This document shows positions 33,601-41,520 of a stretch of 64,000 bases of DNA, piece after piece. How positions within the stretch are numbered: position 1 is the first letter of the stretch; every line of letters begins with the position of its first letter. The DNA is from Misgurnus anguillicaudatus (Eukaryota; Chordata; Actinopteri; Cypriniformes; Cobitidae): assembly GCF_027580225.2 (NCBI RefSeq), contig NC_073358.2:25136501-25200500 (forward strand), given 5' to 3'. Both the position numbers and the translations under genes were made by a program. The notes beneath the pieces are model-generated. The model was not told the origin of the DNA and ran no database searches. It saw only the letters and a list, made by a program, of their open reading frames with translations.

Positions 33601-36171
33601 ATAGTCAAATCTTTCTGTACTGAATCACTCATAAATCATAGAATAGTTTAATTATTTGTTTAGATCAACCAAATATAAATTGATATAGGAAGTTATTTGC
33701 TTTTTAAAAATAATGCACACTTTTTGTCTTTAGAAAGATCTTTTTACATACCCATATTGTAGGAGAACTACAACTTGCTTAATAATTTGGAACAGCATAT
33801 TTTTCAAAGTATTAAAGTATCTTTTACTATTTTTAATTTAATTTAAATAGAATAACATCCACACTGTCATATAAGTGTTGAGGGTGAAATAAAATTTGTA
33901 AACTTACTGACTGTAATGGAAAAATAGTAATTTGGAACGCGGTGTAGACGGCTATATGTATGCATGTATTTGGATTGTTGCATGCAATGTTTCTCAATCA
34001 TTCAAATTTTCAAAATGTACTTCTTTTGGTTACATAATGTTTTTTTCCACTTTGGAAGGGTTGTATTCCCACTACTTTGACTAAAACTAAAAAAAATCTC
34101 ACATAGCATACAATTACACACTTATTGATGCAAACTTTAATATGAGAGATGTCTATTCAAGCAGCACAGCTACATAACACTATTATGTCTCTAAAGGGAG
34201 AAAAAAGTGTGTAGAATCTGTTTAAAAAAAAGACAGGTATTCAGTACCTCATCAAAACCAAATATCTTGCTCAATGGGCAAAGCTCGCTTTCAACAATGA
34301 AAGCTCTGTGGCCAATTATAAAAGGACAGCCGTCGTCTTCCTGTGAGTCTGCTACTGTTGAACTGTTTTTCCCCCTTTTTGCTTTCAACCTCCTGTTTTT
34401 GGGGGCCCTTTTGCAGCTTTACTTTAGAGTGGCCCCTACTATTAAGCAAGAGTCCTCAAGCAGGAGGGGTGTACTTGCCCACTCAGACACAATCAGAGAT
34501 AGTCTAATAAGTCCACCCAAACACCCCACTCTGCCAAACACGTCTTACGCATTCAAAGCCAGCTGAAAGTCTGAAGTCTGATAGGTAAACAAGGTCATTA
34601 TTGTCTTACCAAGGACATAAAAGATTATAAAACCTAACTTCAATATGGATTTCTTTTATGAGAGTACATTTTCCCTGTTTACACTATCTGAGGGTTTTAA
34701 ACCGTGGGGATTGTATTGTTCAAAACACAGCCAAAGGTTTTGATGCATACCAGTTTCTCATCCACAGTAATGAGCTGTGATCCTTGTCCCTGTTGTTCTA
34801 CCAGCCTCCATCCAGACGTGCATATTAACCTGCAAAATAGAAATATGACACTTTAAGGTAGAAACTCAGAAAAACATGTTTAACTAAAAACCACAAAGTA
34901 AAGTGTTTTCGAGAAGGAAAAGCATCAAGGGAGAGGAACGAGGCAGACAGTCCTTTTCTTGGGTCCTATTAATTCTGCCTGCTGAGTTTCTGGCAAGCTC
35001 CTACATAAGCCAGTTAGCAACAAACAGCAATTCGTGTCACCCTACCCATCTACACTCACAGCCTTTGTGACAATGGAATGTGAAACTGAATAGTAGCTGG
35101 ATTGTCATCAACAGAGAATTATTTGGTAGTGCCAAACAAGATAAAAAAATGCATTATAAACTCATAGTCAAGGACGTGTAAGAAAAACAAAAGATCTGAA
35201 CACAATGAGTACATATTAACTGTGTAGATATGAACATAATATGAATTTCATTACAATTTCATAATTAGGTTACTATTATTGACCAACAGAACAGATCAAA
35301 GATTAAAATTATTTCTTAAGAGTAATATGTACTAAATTCATACAGCAGCATTGTGAGCAGATCCATAACATCAAAGATATTAATGGAGAGTGAGGGACTC
35401 TTGAATTGTCCATTTAAATAACGTTTTAAGTTAGGAACAACACTGTGCCTAACAGACCTGATGGGAACCCTGCTAGTTAATAGTCCTATTTCTTAGCCAG
35501 ACTCTTAAAAATAACCTTGACAGGAAAAAACGATTCATTACTTGATAAAAGTAGAGCATTAAAACACACTTAGTGGAATTTATGTACAACATTACAGAAG
35601 CAGTATCCGACAACAAATGTGTAAACTTTTGTCTCCTACAAAATGACCTAAATAACCGTGAGAATTAAACTACTGCAGCACTGCTTTAACACTTTAACAA
35701 TAACATTGCATTAATTCATGGGTGAACCTCTACGATTAGCCTTTGAGAGATTCTGCTCTTGAGATAACGTTAGGTTGATTTTATCACAAATAATAGAATG
35801 GCAACGTAGGTTTTTGTATTTGTTTAGTTGACTAACATAACACGTTACAAACGTCACGTTAAATTATTATCTAAAACGGAAGGTGTAACAGTGTGTTTTG
35901 CCCATAAAAAAACTGAAACATTATTTAACGCAGAATTAAAAGATAACTGTTTGTCAGACTTACTGTTGTTAGCAAGCTAACCCGCTAACTGTGGTACTCA
36001 GACACGCGAATAAAACATTTAACAAACATTACTTTCATTTATCGTAAATATATAAACACATAACAATCATTGAATTGTTGGTTATTACCTTGCGGGATTC
36101 AGAAATGTTTTTGTGACTGAGGAAACAGAGATAATTCGGCTTAAACCAAAGAATGACATTGAGGACGCCAT
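18500..36171 (-). CDS. ndufs4: NADH dehydrogenase iron-sulfur protein 4 (complex I), five exons, 170 aa
   Basis: Nuclear-encoded accessory subunit of mitochondrial respiratory complex I (18 kDa, AQDQ family), needed for assembly and stability of the NADH-oxidising N-module. Minus-strand exons: 36089-36171, 34751-34829, 19011-19183, 18847-18920, 18500-18603; they sum to 513 nt, 170 codons plus TAG. All joins have GT/AG and stay in frame. The protein has an Arg-containing, acid-free mitochondrial presequence (about 1-35), then QLITVDEKL and the conserved core [32 protein letters not shown] and MGWAST, ending [17 protein letters not shown]. Length matches the family (human 175 aa). Intron 2 is about 15.6 kb and packed with mobile elements. 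My memory of the human locus puts NDUFS4 in the same direction as FST; here the two are convergent. Confidence 0.96.
18847..18920 (-). CDS. ndufs4: ndufs4 exon 4
   Basis: Acceptor TTGATTTAG, donor AATG|GTAATC. It completes T112 and encodes [20 protein letters not shown] then AEKN. The ADPLSN motif and STKEDA segment match NDUFS4 orthologues. Confidence 0.95.
19011..19183 (-). CDS. ndufs4: ndufs4 exon 3: conserved core
   Basis: Acceptor TTTCTTTCAG, donor CTAC|GTGAGT. It encodes residues 55-111 plus two bases of T112, beginning [17 protein letters not shown] and ending [13 protein letters not shown]. This is the most conserved part of the family and on its own identifies the gene. Confidence 0.97.
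20242..20262. repeat. (AT)n microsatellite
   Basis: About ten AT dinucleotides just before the tandemly duplicated MITE. Confidence 0.8.
20297..20796 (+). repeat. Tandem duplication of a ~264 bp repeat
   Basis: Copy 1 is 20297-20560 and copy 2 is 20561-20796; both start TAAGAAAATAATGCACACC and end CAGACCCGTGGTATAA, with the same TTCCGCTTATACCACGG core. Copy 2 lacks the ~30 bp after GACGCGAAGC and a few bases after CAACACCCA. The unit contains inverted CCACGG/CCGTGG segments and a conserved AGCCAATCAGAATGCA, features of a cyprinid MITE family. Confidence 0.9.
21435..21971 (+). mobile_element. Non-autonomous DNA element with 9-bp target duplication and helicase-like first exon
   Basis: Element 21444-21962 ends TAGCCTGG/CCAGGCTA and is flanked by GACAGATAT (21435-21443) and GACAAATAT (21963-21971), a 9-bp duplication with one mismatch. 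Inside, an ATG at 21630 opens [20 protein letters not shown] then [11 protein letters not shown], followed by a GT donor-like site (CCAG|GTTTGC). This reads like the N-terminal exon of the RecQ-like helicase genes repeated in fish genomes (motif LNPEQ before the ATPase domain). The helicase core itself is absent. Confidence 0.6.
22568..22945. repeat. Inverted-repeat DNA element with internal tandem repeats
   Basis: Ends GTTCACACCGCCAAGTGC and GGTGGCGGTGTGAAC are inverted. Inside, three ~31-bp tandem copies (22728-22821) of a GTTCGGCGGCAACCAATCGG unit occur, each with a CCAAT box. The style is that of Harbinger-type MITEs, but the target duplication could not be established. Confidence 0.65.
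25661..26132. repeat. TTAA-flanked MITE, GGGGTCATA family
   Basis: Begins TTAAAGGAGTCATATTATAC and ends CGCTATGACCCCTTTAA. Internal landmarks AATGTCCCCAGAGGGCGTAT and GGGGCGGTATTACGTCAC are typical of this cyprinid repeat. A fragment of another repeat (GGGCCGCTTCACATTTCGCG) precedes it at 25,483-25,650. Confidence 0.7.
26223..27022. mobile_element. DNA element with ~35 bp terminal inverted repeats, ~0.8 kb
   Basis: Left end GGCTGCATCCAAATAACCAC and right end inverse GTGGTTATTTGGACGCAGCC continue inward as ACTTGCGGTCTT/AAGACCGCAAGT. The AT-rich centre has no transposase. The target duplication is unclear, so the superfamily is not assigned. Confidence 0.75.
27892..28065 (+). mobile_element. 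LINE (L2-like) ORF2 C-terminal fragment
   Basis: The plus frame reads [19 protein letters not shown] then [13 protein letters not shown], stop codons, and [15 protein letters not shown]. This pattern (FKxLNGLAPxYLSxL ... RSL ... GDRAFxV) is the C-terminal tail of fish L2/CR1-clade reverse transcriptase ORFs. It is 5'-truncated and contains stops. Confidence 0.7.
28100..28490. repeat. Dispersed repeat with internal inverted segments
   Basis: Repeated, partly inverted motifs such as AAAATATGCGGGACTTGCA, TTTGCAAGTTCCCGCAAT and AAATATCCCGCATATTC suggest a DNA repeat common in cyprinids. Clean ends could not be set. Confidence 0.4.
28690..29180. mobile_element. DNA element with CCGATATATCGG-type ends
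   Basis: Left end CTGTCAACCGGCCGATATAT, right end ATCGGTCGACCCCAG, with many ATCGGC/GCCGAT subterminal motifs. This looks like a hAT-type non-autonomous element, but I could not find a clear 8-bp target duplication. Confidence 0.55.
30410..30690. promoter_or_regulatory. Candidate enhancer in ndufs4 intron 2
   Basis: Non-repeat block with homeodomain-type sites TAATTA (30541-30545 region and TTAATTA at 30618-30624) and two copies of ATTTGCAA (30630-30637, 30646-30653), an octamer/C-EBP-like motif, 16 bp apart. fst is the developmental gene nearby, so a bystander-intron enhancer is possible. Inference only. Confidence 0.3.
32090..32255 (-). pseudogene. Tc1/mariner transposase relic
   Basis: Minus frame [19 protein letters not shown], a stop, [19 protein letters not shown] then SII. 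It aligns with the second catalytic block (QDNAPxHxA) and the NLWSxLK block of Tc1 transposases; the intervening SPDLNPIE is corrupted. Clearly dead. Confidence 0.7.
32608..33465. mobile_element. hAT-type element nested in the Tc1/mariner copy
   Basis: Element 32616-33457 starts CAGTGTTTCTCAAACT and ends AGAATTACTG, preceded internally by GGTCCGCGGACCACACTTTG. Perfect 8-bp duplication CACTAAAG at 32608-32615 and 33458-33465. It has a further MITE inside it (32837-32991). Confidence 0.9.
32837..32991. repeat. TTAA-ended palindromic MITE nested inside the hAT element
   Basis: Starts TTAAAGGTGTAGCGGAGGAT and ends ATCCTCTGCAATACCTTTAA; the two ends are inverted repeats with TTAA at both outer edges. 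It is the third and innermost layer of a nested insertion. Confidence 0.8.
34751..34829 (-). CDS. ndufs4: ndufs4 exon 2
   Basis: Acceptor ATTTTGCAG, donor CTG|GTATGC. It encodes the rest of R28 and [18 protein letters not shown] followed by LITVDEKL. The LITVDEKL end is identical to the corresponding human segment; the Gln/Gly-rich part is the variable region around the presequence cleavage site. Confidence 0.92.
34830..36088 (-). other. ndufs4: ndufs4 intron 1
   Basis: 1,259 bp, AT-rich. No repeat with recognisable ends and no open frame of interest. Confidence 0.55.
36089..36171 (-). CDS. ndufs4: ndufs4 exon 1: mitochondrial presequence
   Basis: Minus-strand ATG at 36171-36169 starts [20 protein letters not shown] and continues KTFLNPA plus two bases of codon 28. 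It is rich in Ser, hydrophobic and basic residues with no acidic residue, typical of a matrix-targeting presequence. Donor GCAAG|GTAATA. Confidence 0.9.
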
Positions 36172-36262
36172 GTTGACATCGTATGTGAGCTGTACGGCAA
36201 GACAACGAGGCCAAACTCGCGCGATACGTAATTCACCTTTGGTAAAAAGTACGCAAACTCTA
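36172..36262 (-). promoter_or_regulatory. ndufs4: ndufs4 core promoter/5'UTR squeezed against a repeat
   Basis: Only about 90 bp separate the ndufs4 start codon from a dispersed repeat (36264-36504). The 90 bp contain a CG-rich ATCGCGCGAG segment (about 36217-36226), unusual in this AT-rich region and typical of TATA-less housekeeping promoters. The transcription start is not determinable by eye. Confidence 0.45.
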
Positions 36263-36263
36263 A

Positions 36264-36504
36264 GGGGCAGTTTCCCAGACAGGGATTAGACTACTCCTAG
36301 ACTAAAATAAATATAAGAGCTGTCCAAACTGAAAACATCTTGCACTGACATATCTTAAAATACACCAGTGCCATTTGTTTTGCCTCAAAATGCACACAAG
36401 TAATGTTTTTAGAAAGGCATGTTTGTTAAAATTAGTTATATTTCCTAATTAAACTAAGGTCTAGTCCTGGCTTGAGCTAATCTCTGTCCTGGAAACCACC
36501 CCTA
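36264..36504. repeat. Dispersed ~240 bp repeat, copy 1
   Basis: Shares long near-identical runs with 38,215-38,455 in the same orientation: AAGAGCTGTCCAAACTGAAA, CCTCAAAATGCACACAAGT and CTAGTCCTGGCTT. The ends TTTCCCAGACAGGGATTA and TCTGTCCTGGAAACC are partly inverted (CAGGGA/TCCTGG). Adjacent to the ndufs4 promoter. Confidence 0.85.
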
Positions 36505-37500
36505 TAAAGTGTGTGTAGGACTGTGGGATGTCCACAAGTGAATTAATACACAAGGCAGATGTGTTTTTGAGTGTTTTTTATTTTACAAATATAATTATTT
36601 ATTTTGGTTTCCACTTTAACATAAAATGGGGAAAAACTGGATGGCCAGGTCATTAAAAATAATTTTTTGTTTTGTTTTTCTTAAAGAAATTTCAACACGT
36701 GAATAGCTTTTACAATGCTTTTCCCTTGCTACTCAATGTTGGGTTTAATTTTATTCCTTCACCAACCTTGACAAATATATAGCCTCCATACCCGAACAAT
36801 AGAAAAAAGGGCTTTTATAAAGAAAAAGAGAAAGGAAACAGAAGAAAGCATCCATGGCATGTCTCTTAATTTCAGTTCAGGTCTCTTCAAAGGCTTATTT
36901 TAGGTGGGTCGATTTCCTTTTCAGTTCTCAGGACTAGACTGAGACAAAGTAGCCCTCTCTTGGGACTTAAGGCATGCCAAAGCTTAACCCGCTAATTTTC
37001 CGCCATTTATCACTTCCTGGATTCTTCTTTTACTTAATTTACCATTCATTGCCATCAGGTTATATATGATGCTCGGGAATTTTGTCTCAGATCAAAGTAC
37101 CCCCAGTTATAAAACTGAGAGGTCTAAGGACCCACACTTCAGTGCTGAAATCTCAATTTTGCTTTAATGAGATCAAGAGAGAAAGTGTTAATGTGGCCTT
37201 TCTGTTATAGCTTTGGAGATTTCCACTTATTTCCAAATGTGTAAAAAAATCTAATTAACACTGCACAATTATGTGCCTTGCGTAAAAGCTTTATATTTTT
37301 ATGGCAAACACCCTAATCCGAAGGAACAGTGCATTCAAGGAATAAATTGTTTATTTGTATCTGTGTTACTTGGGAATCCAATACACAATTATTTCATCAT
37401 TTAAAACTGTATAATAATAAAACCATCCAAACTTTGCTGATCAGTATTACTCTTAAAGAGTTTATCTATGGGAAAGATAAAAGAAAAACAGAATGGCTTT

Positions 37501-37550
37501 ACTTCTCTGTCTCTCTCTCTCTCTCTTTCTTTCTCTCCCTCTCTCCTGTC
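37501..37550. repeat. CT-rich microsatellite
   Basis: Run of CT dinucleotides interrupted by TTTCT and CCCT. Confidence 0.75.
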
Positions 37551-37965
37551 CCGTTTGAAGAAGATGCAAGTTGGCAGCACAGGAGAAGCTTGAAGATTAA
37601 TGGTGTAAAGGGGGGCTCTGACAGCCTTTCCACTGGTTGCAGTTCTCCTGGGTGGCCCGATTGGTCTTGGATGTCACTTTTGCTACTTAATCTTGTGTAT
37701 GTGAAACAGCCTGACATGCTTGAAGAATTCCGTCTGTCCACGTCTGTATAGACATCAACCTGTGAGACAGTTACAGGGAATCATTGATAGCACGGTCCCT
37801 TTGCCACAGCCATAATAATAATTCCCGAGAACCCCTATTTTCTTTAGGAACTTTGTAGATAATTATCAATATTCATTTAATGTACCATGGAGCAAATTTA
37901 AGACAATGTATGATGCAAATAATTGATGTTGTCATTTTTGTTTTATGTAGGCTATAGAGAGAAGA

Positions 37966-38115
37966 TACAGTCAATTTTACCTAATATTTTAAGTGTTGAA
38001 AAAAAGTGACATAACTTATAAAAACAAGTTGAAATTGTTAACTTAATTTGTCAAGTTAAAATAACATAGAAATATATGTTGATTTGATAAAAATGCTAAA
38101 TTTTTTACAGTGTAG
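37966..38115. repeat. CACTGTAAAAAA-family MITE, partial copy
   Basis: Right end AAATTTTTTACAGTGTAG is intact; the inner part has AAGTTGAAATTGTTAACTTA-type inverted stretches. The left terminus is degraded. Confidence 0.55.
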
Positions 38116-38214
38116 ACCGATTAGCGGTAAATTCTCTTGAGAAATAATGCTATTACTATTTAGCTGAAAAGCAATGAAGTAGTGCCATAATTGTTTTTAA
38201 GATATCAAACTATT

Positions 38215-38455
38215 TGGATCGGTTTCCTGGACAGGGATTATAGTCCTTGACTAAAATAAATGTAAGAGCTGTCCAAACTGAAATCAACTTGCACTGGCAT
38301 ATCTTAAAATACATCCGTGCCCTTTGTTTTGCCTCAAAATGCACACAAGTCATGTTTTTAGTAAGGTGTTTGTTAAAACTAGTTATATTTCCTAATCAAA
38401 CTAAGGCCTAGTCCTGGCTTAAACTAACCTTGTCCAGGAAACCGCACCTTTAAGC
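38215..38455. repeat. Dispersed ~240 bp repeat, copy 2
   Basis: Direct-orientation copy of the repeat at 36,264-36,504; begins TTTCCTGGACAGGGATTATA and ends TTGTCCAGGAAACCGCACC. It preserves the inverted CCTGGACAGG/CCAGGAAACC ends better than copy 1. Confidence 0.85.
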
Positions 38456-38463
38456 TTTGTACA

Positions 38464-38715
38464 TACACTGTAAAAAATACTTTTAATAATGCTGCCTTCA
38501 AATTTTTTGTTGAATCAACTCGGATTTACAAGTCATTTCCACTTACTATTATTTATCTTAACTAGAGATGAGTTGTTATAACTACATGGGAGTTGTTATG
38601 AATTATAAAATGAAGTTGACTTTTCTCAACTATATTTTATACGTTGTGACAACTCATCTCTGTTGACATGACTTGTAAATCTGAGTTGATTTAACAAAGT
38701 ATTTTTTACAGTGTA
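38464..38715. repeat. Palindromic MITE, CACTGTAAAAAA family, copy 2
   Basis: Element 38466-38713: CACTGTAAAAAATAC at the left and GTATTTTTTACAGTG at the right are perfect inverted ends, flanked by TA on each side. Inner arms AACTCGGATTTACAAGTCAT and its inverse make an almost complete palindrome around AGTTGTTATAACT. Confidence 0.85.
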
Positions 38716-38718
38716 CAT

Positions 38719-38970
38719 GCACTGTCAAAAATTTTTTGCTGCCTTAAATTTTTTTAGTTTTATCAAATTAAAACTAAAAAAATGTATCAAATATACATTT
38801 ACAGGTCATTTCAACGTACTATTATTTATCTTGACTAGAGATAAGTTGTTATAACTTATAAAATATAGTTGAAAGAAGTCAACTTCATTTTAAGTTGTAG
38901 CAACTCATCGCTTGTCAAGTTAAATAATAGTAAGTTGGCATGACTTGTAAAAAAATAAGGCAGCTGAATT
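38719..38970. repeat. CACTGTCAAAAA-type MITE, degraded
   Basis: Follows the previous MITE almost directly. Inner arms AGTTGTTATAACTTATAAAA and inverse, and ACTATTATTTATCTTGACTA versus TCAAGTTAAATAATAGTAAG. The right terminus is not preserved. Confidence 0.55.
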
Positions 38971-41284
38971 TGTGTGAAGCTGTAATTGTGAGATTTGTTT
39001 AGTGTATTGTACATTTTATATCCCAAATAGTATTTACTGCGGGGTCAATACATTACGGAAGGGATGAAAGATCTACTTCTGTCAGTGCATGAGTACTATC
39101 ACTGGATTTTTCTTAATAGCAGTTGTCAGACAGGCAGAAGTACAGTATAACATCATGAATCACACTTTGACATCCTGAAAAATAAATGTAGGCATCAGAA
39201 GAATGAACTAATGATGTGAACTGATTTCTTGTTTGACTTTTTGACCTAATCCTCCCTCCTATTCTCTCTGTGACCCGAGTCCTTACCTATTTTCTCTCTC
39301 TAGTGAGTGAAAAAAAAACATACTGTATGTTCCTAGTGACTGTGTATCATGCTCCACCCAGGCCCCAAACATCTCTCATTTCTCAACCTACTTGCAAAAT
39401 CTACAAAAACCTGCTGTGATTCCAGTAGCCTTCATGTAGAGTGTCATTTAAGGCAGCATACTGTAGCAAAATTGGACTTCCTATTTCCCTAATATATTTT
39501 GTTCATCCTCAAACCCACAGATTATATTTGTAAAGCACAGGTGTCCCTTGTCCCTGGGAAGTGTGTGTTTACTAGACCGTGACGATGAAGAAGTTGCTTT
39601 TTCCTTTAACCGCATGCTTCATTTGTATTTGTGAGCTGTTAGCTGCCCACATGTCGTAAGTGAGGCCGCAGCCTGGTGTAAACTGTTTGGATAAAATGAA
39701 ATAATCCACCTCCAGTGCTTGGAACAGAGCCCTAGAAGACATCAAATAGACCATTTGAAATGGGGTAATCAAATATTTACAACACGATAACCACTGACAA
39801 ATTGAGTGTCCCATGGTACGATTCACATTCTGTGCTTTATTAACTGGATCGATTTGTCTTTCGCAGTTATTTCAAGTTTCATGTTATTGTCCATATTGAT
39901 GTCCAACGTTGCTTTAACAATTAAGTCATTAGTAAATGATAATTCCTTATACACATGCTACGATAAGACAAATAAATGGGCTATTCTGTAAATAATAGTG
40001 GATAGCATACATCTGGCCACACCAGCAAGCTGATAAAAGATCTTTTTTTGGAAATGTCACTAAATATTTAGACATTTAGAAACCCTAAAGTGTCGCTCAT
40101 GCCCATTAGGCAACTTCTGAAGAACTCTGAACTTTGCCGAACGAACAATTGCAATGTCTGGACGTCTAAATCTTCCCCTCGGTATATCTAAAGGAGGAGT
40201 TCGTCCAAAGTGAGGTCAGTTGGACACATCGGATTGTCTTTTTCATTCATGAGAGAAACACAATGGCTGCAGTGACCACCACTGGATGACCTTTTCAACA
40301 GACCTCATGCCCTCATTTGATTGACATTTCTCTTTGACGGCAGGGGGCGGAGACGGCTTTCGGAGGGCAGATTCTCTTGGGTAAATCCTCATCCACATCT
40401 CTTTCCTTTGGACAACAAAGAGTTTGATGTTTTTGTCTCTAATAAGGAGCCCGATCCCTTGTTGTTTTGATGAGTGGGCCACCTGGGACACACATCTCCA
40501 TCATAGTGTCAAAAGATGAGAGCGAAAGGAGAAGAGAAAGAAATTCCACCAAAGCGGCACAAACAGAAGCTTGAATGACAAGCTCAACCCAAAACGGTCA
40601 GCAAAGTGACCAAACCTCTTGTCCGTGTCATTAGACACAGACTGGAGCAAACCAGCCACAAAAAGCAGACACTCAGACACTTCAATGATGTTAGCAAGTA
40701 ACCATATCTTCAACTCTTTGTCTTTCAAACTGCGGTCCACGGATGACTGGTGGTCAATGAAGTATTTCTAATGGAGCTGATCAGCTGACTAAAAAAGACT
40801 TTAATAAATATTTTATTGACGAAAGCACGAACTGATTGATCAACTCATAACAAAATAAATTAACCAATTGCATAAACATTAATTTATAAAATTATAAAAC
40901 TTGATTTTACTAACGTCATTGAAAGTTATAAAGTACATCAGTGAACATAAGTGTTCAGTTTAACTTCTCAGAAAACTGACTCATTTTGGTTTATTAACTA
41001 AAAGTAGCACTCTAGTTAATTCCTAAGAATAAAATAGCTGTCTATCACAATTCAAAGGTTTATAAACTGCAGATAATTGTTTAGGTCTGTATTTTTCATT
41101 ATTGTTGCACTTGTACACCACCTAAAAGTTTTAGTAGTGCTGTAGAAGAAACACAATAAAACTTTTGTGATCAAAATGTGCATATACAATAATCAATGGC
41201 ATCTGAACTGTCTGAGATAAGGGCTTCTCGATGACATTTCAGAAATGCACTGATTGGTTCTAAAAATATGGTAAAAAATATAAA
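38971..41284. other. Intergenic between ndufs4 and arl15, no gene seen
   Basis: Open frames here (for example minus 40,491-40,243) have no recognised family and no exon structure. 39,560-39,800 and 40,080-40,740 are less AT-rich and not obviously repetitive; possible conserved elements. Confidence 0.35.
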
Positions 41285-41285
41285 G

Positions 41286-41520
41286 TACACTCAAAAAAAT
41301 AATTCATTGGATTAACTCAATAAAATTGTGGGCCATCCAATATGAATGTGTACCCCAACTCATAAAAAACTGCTGTACACAATAAAAATATATTGAGTTA
41401 GTCCAACTCAATTTAAAGTAAACGGCAATACTCAATTAGTTGCCTCAACTCAATTTAGTGTAGTCTGAATAACTCGATTTAGCGTAGTTTGAATAGCACA
41501 ATGTAGTGTAGTCTGAATAA
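41286..41520. repeat. Repeat with ACTCAAT motifs and three 24-bp tandem copies
   Basis: MITE-like start GTACACTCAAAAAAATAATTC with inverted ATTGAGTT/AACTCAAT motifs, then three consecutive 24-bp units of the type CTCAATTTAGTGTAGTCTGA at 41449-41520. Confidence 0.6.

Larger units (their letters stand above)
31646..33946. mobile_element. Tc1/mariner element, 2.3 kb including nested insertions
   Basis: Ends CACCGCGTTCCAAATTA (31648) and TAATTTGGAACGCGGTG (33944), inverted and continuing as CAGTCAGTAAGTT and CCACACTGTCATATAA; TA on both sides (31646-31647, 33945-33946). A minus-strand, stop-containing transposase relic at about 32,090-32,250 reads [19 protein letters not shown] and later LFKSLWSII, corresponding to the DNAPxH...LWS part of the DDE domain. 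A hAT element (32616-33457) is inserted inside it. Confidence 0.85.
19184..34750 (-). other. ndufs4: ndufs4 intron 2 (~15.6 kb)
   Basis: No coding exon was found on either strand. The intron holds the repeats listed separately at 20.3, 21.4, 22.6, 25.7, 26.2, 27.9, 28.7 and 31.6 kb. Stretches without a recognised repeat: 19,184-20,296; 22,946-25,480; 27,023-27,890; 29,181-31,647; 33,947-34,750. Among them, 23,390-23,800 and 30,410-30,690 are less AT-rich and may be conserved elements. Confidence 0.6.

Noticed and set aside
40243..40491. 82-codon minus frame
   Set aside because: Looks superficially protein-like but has no recognised domain, start context or partner exon.
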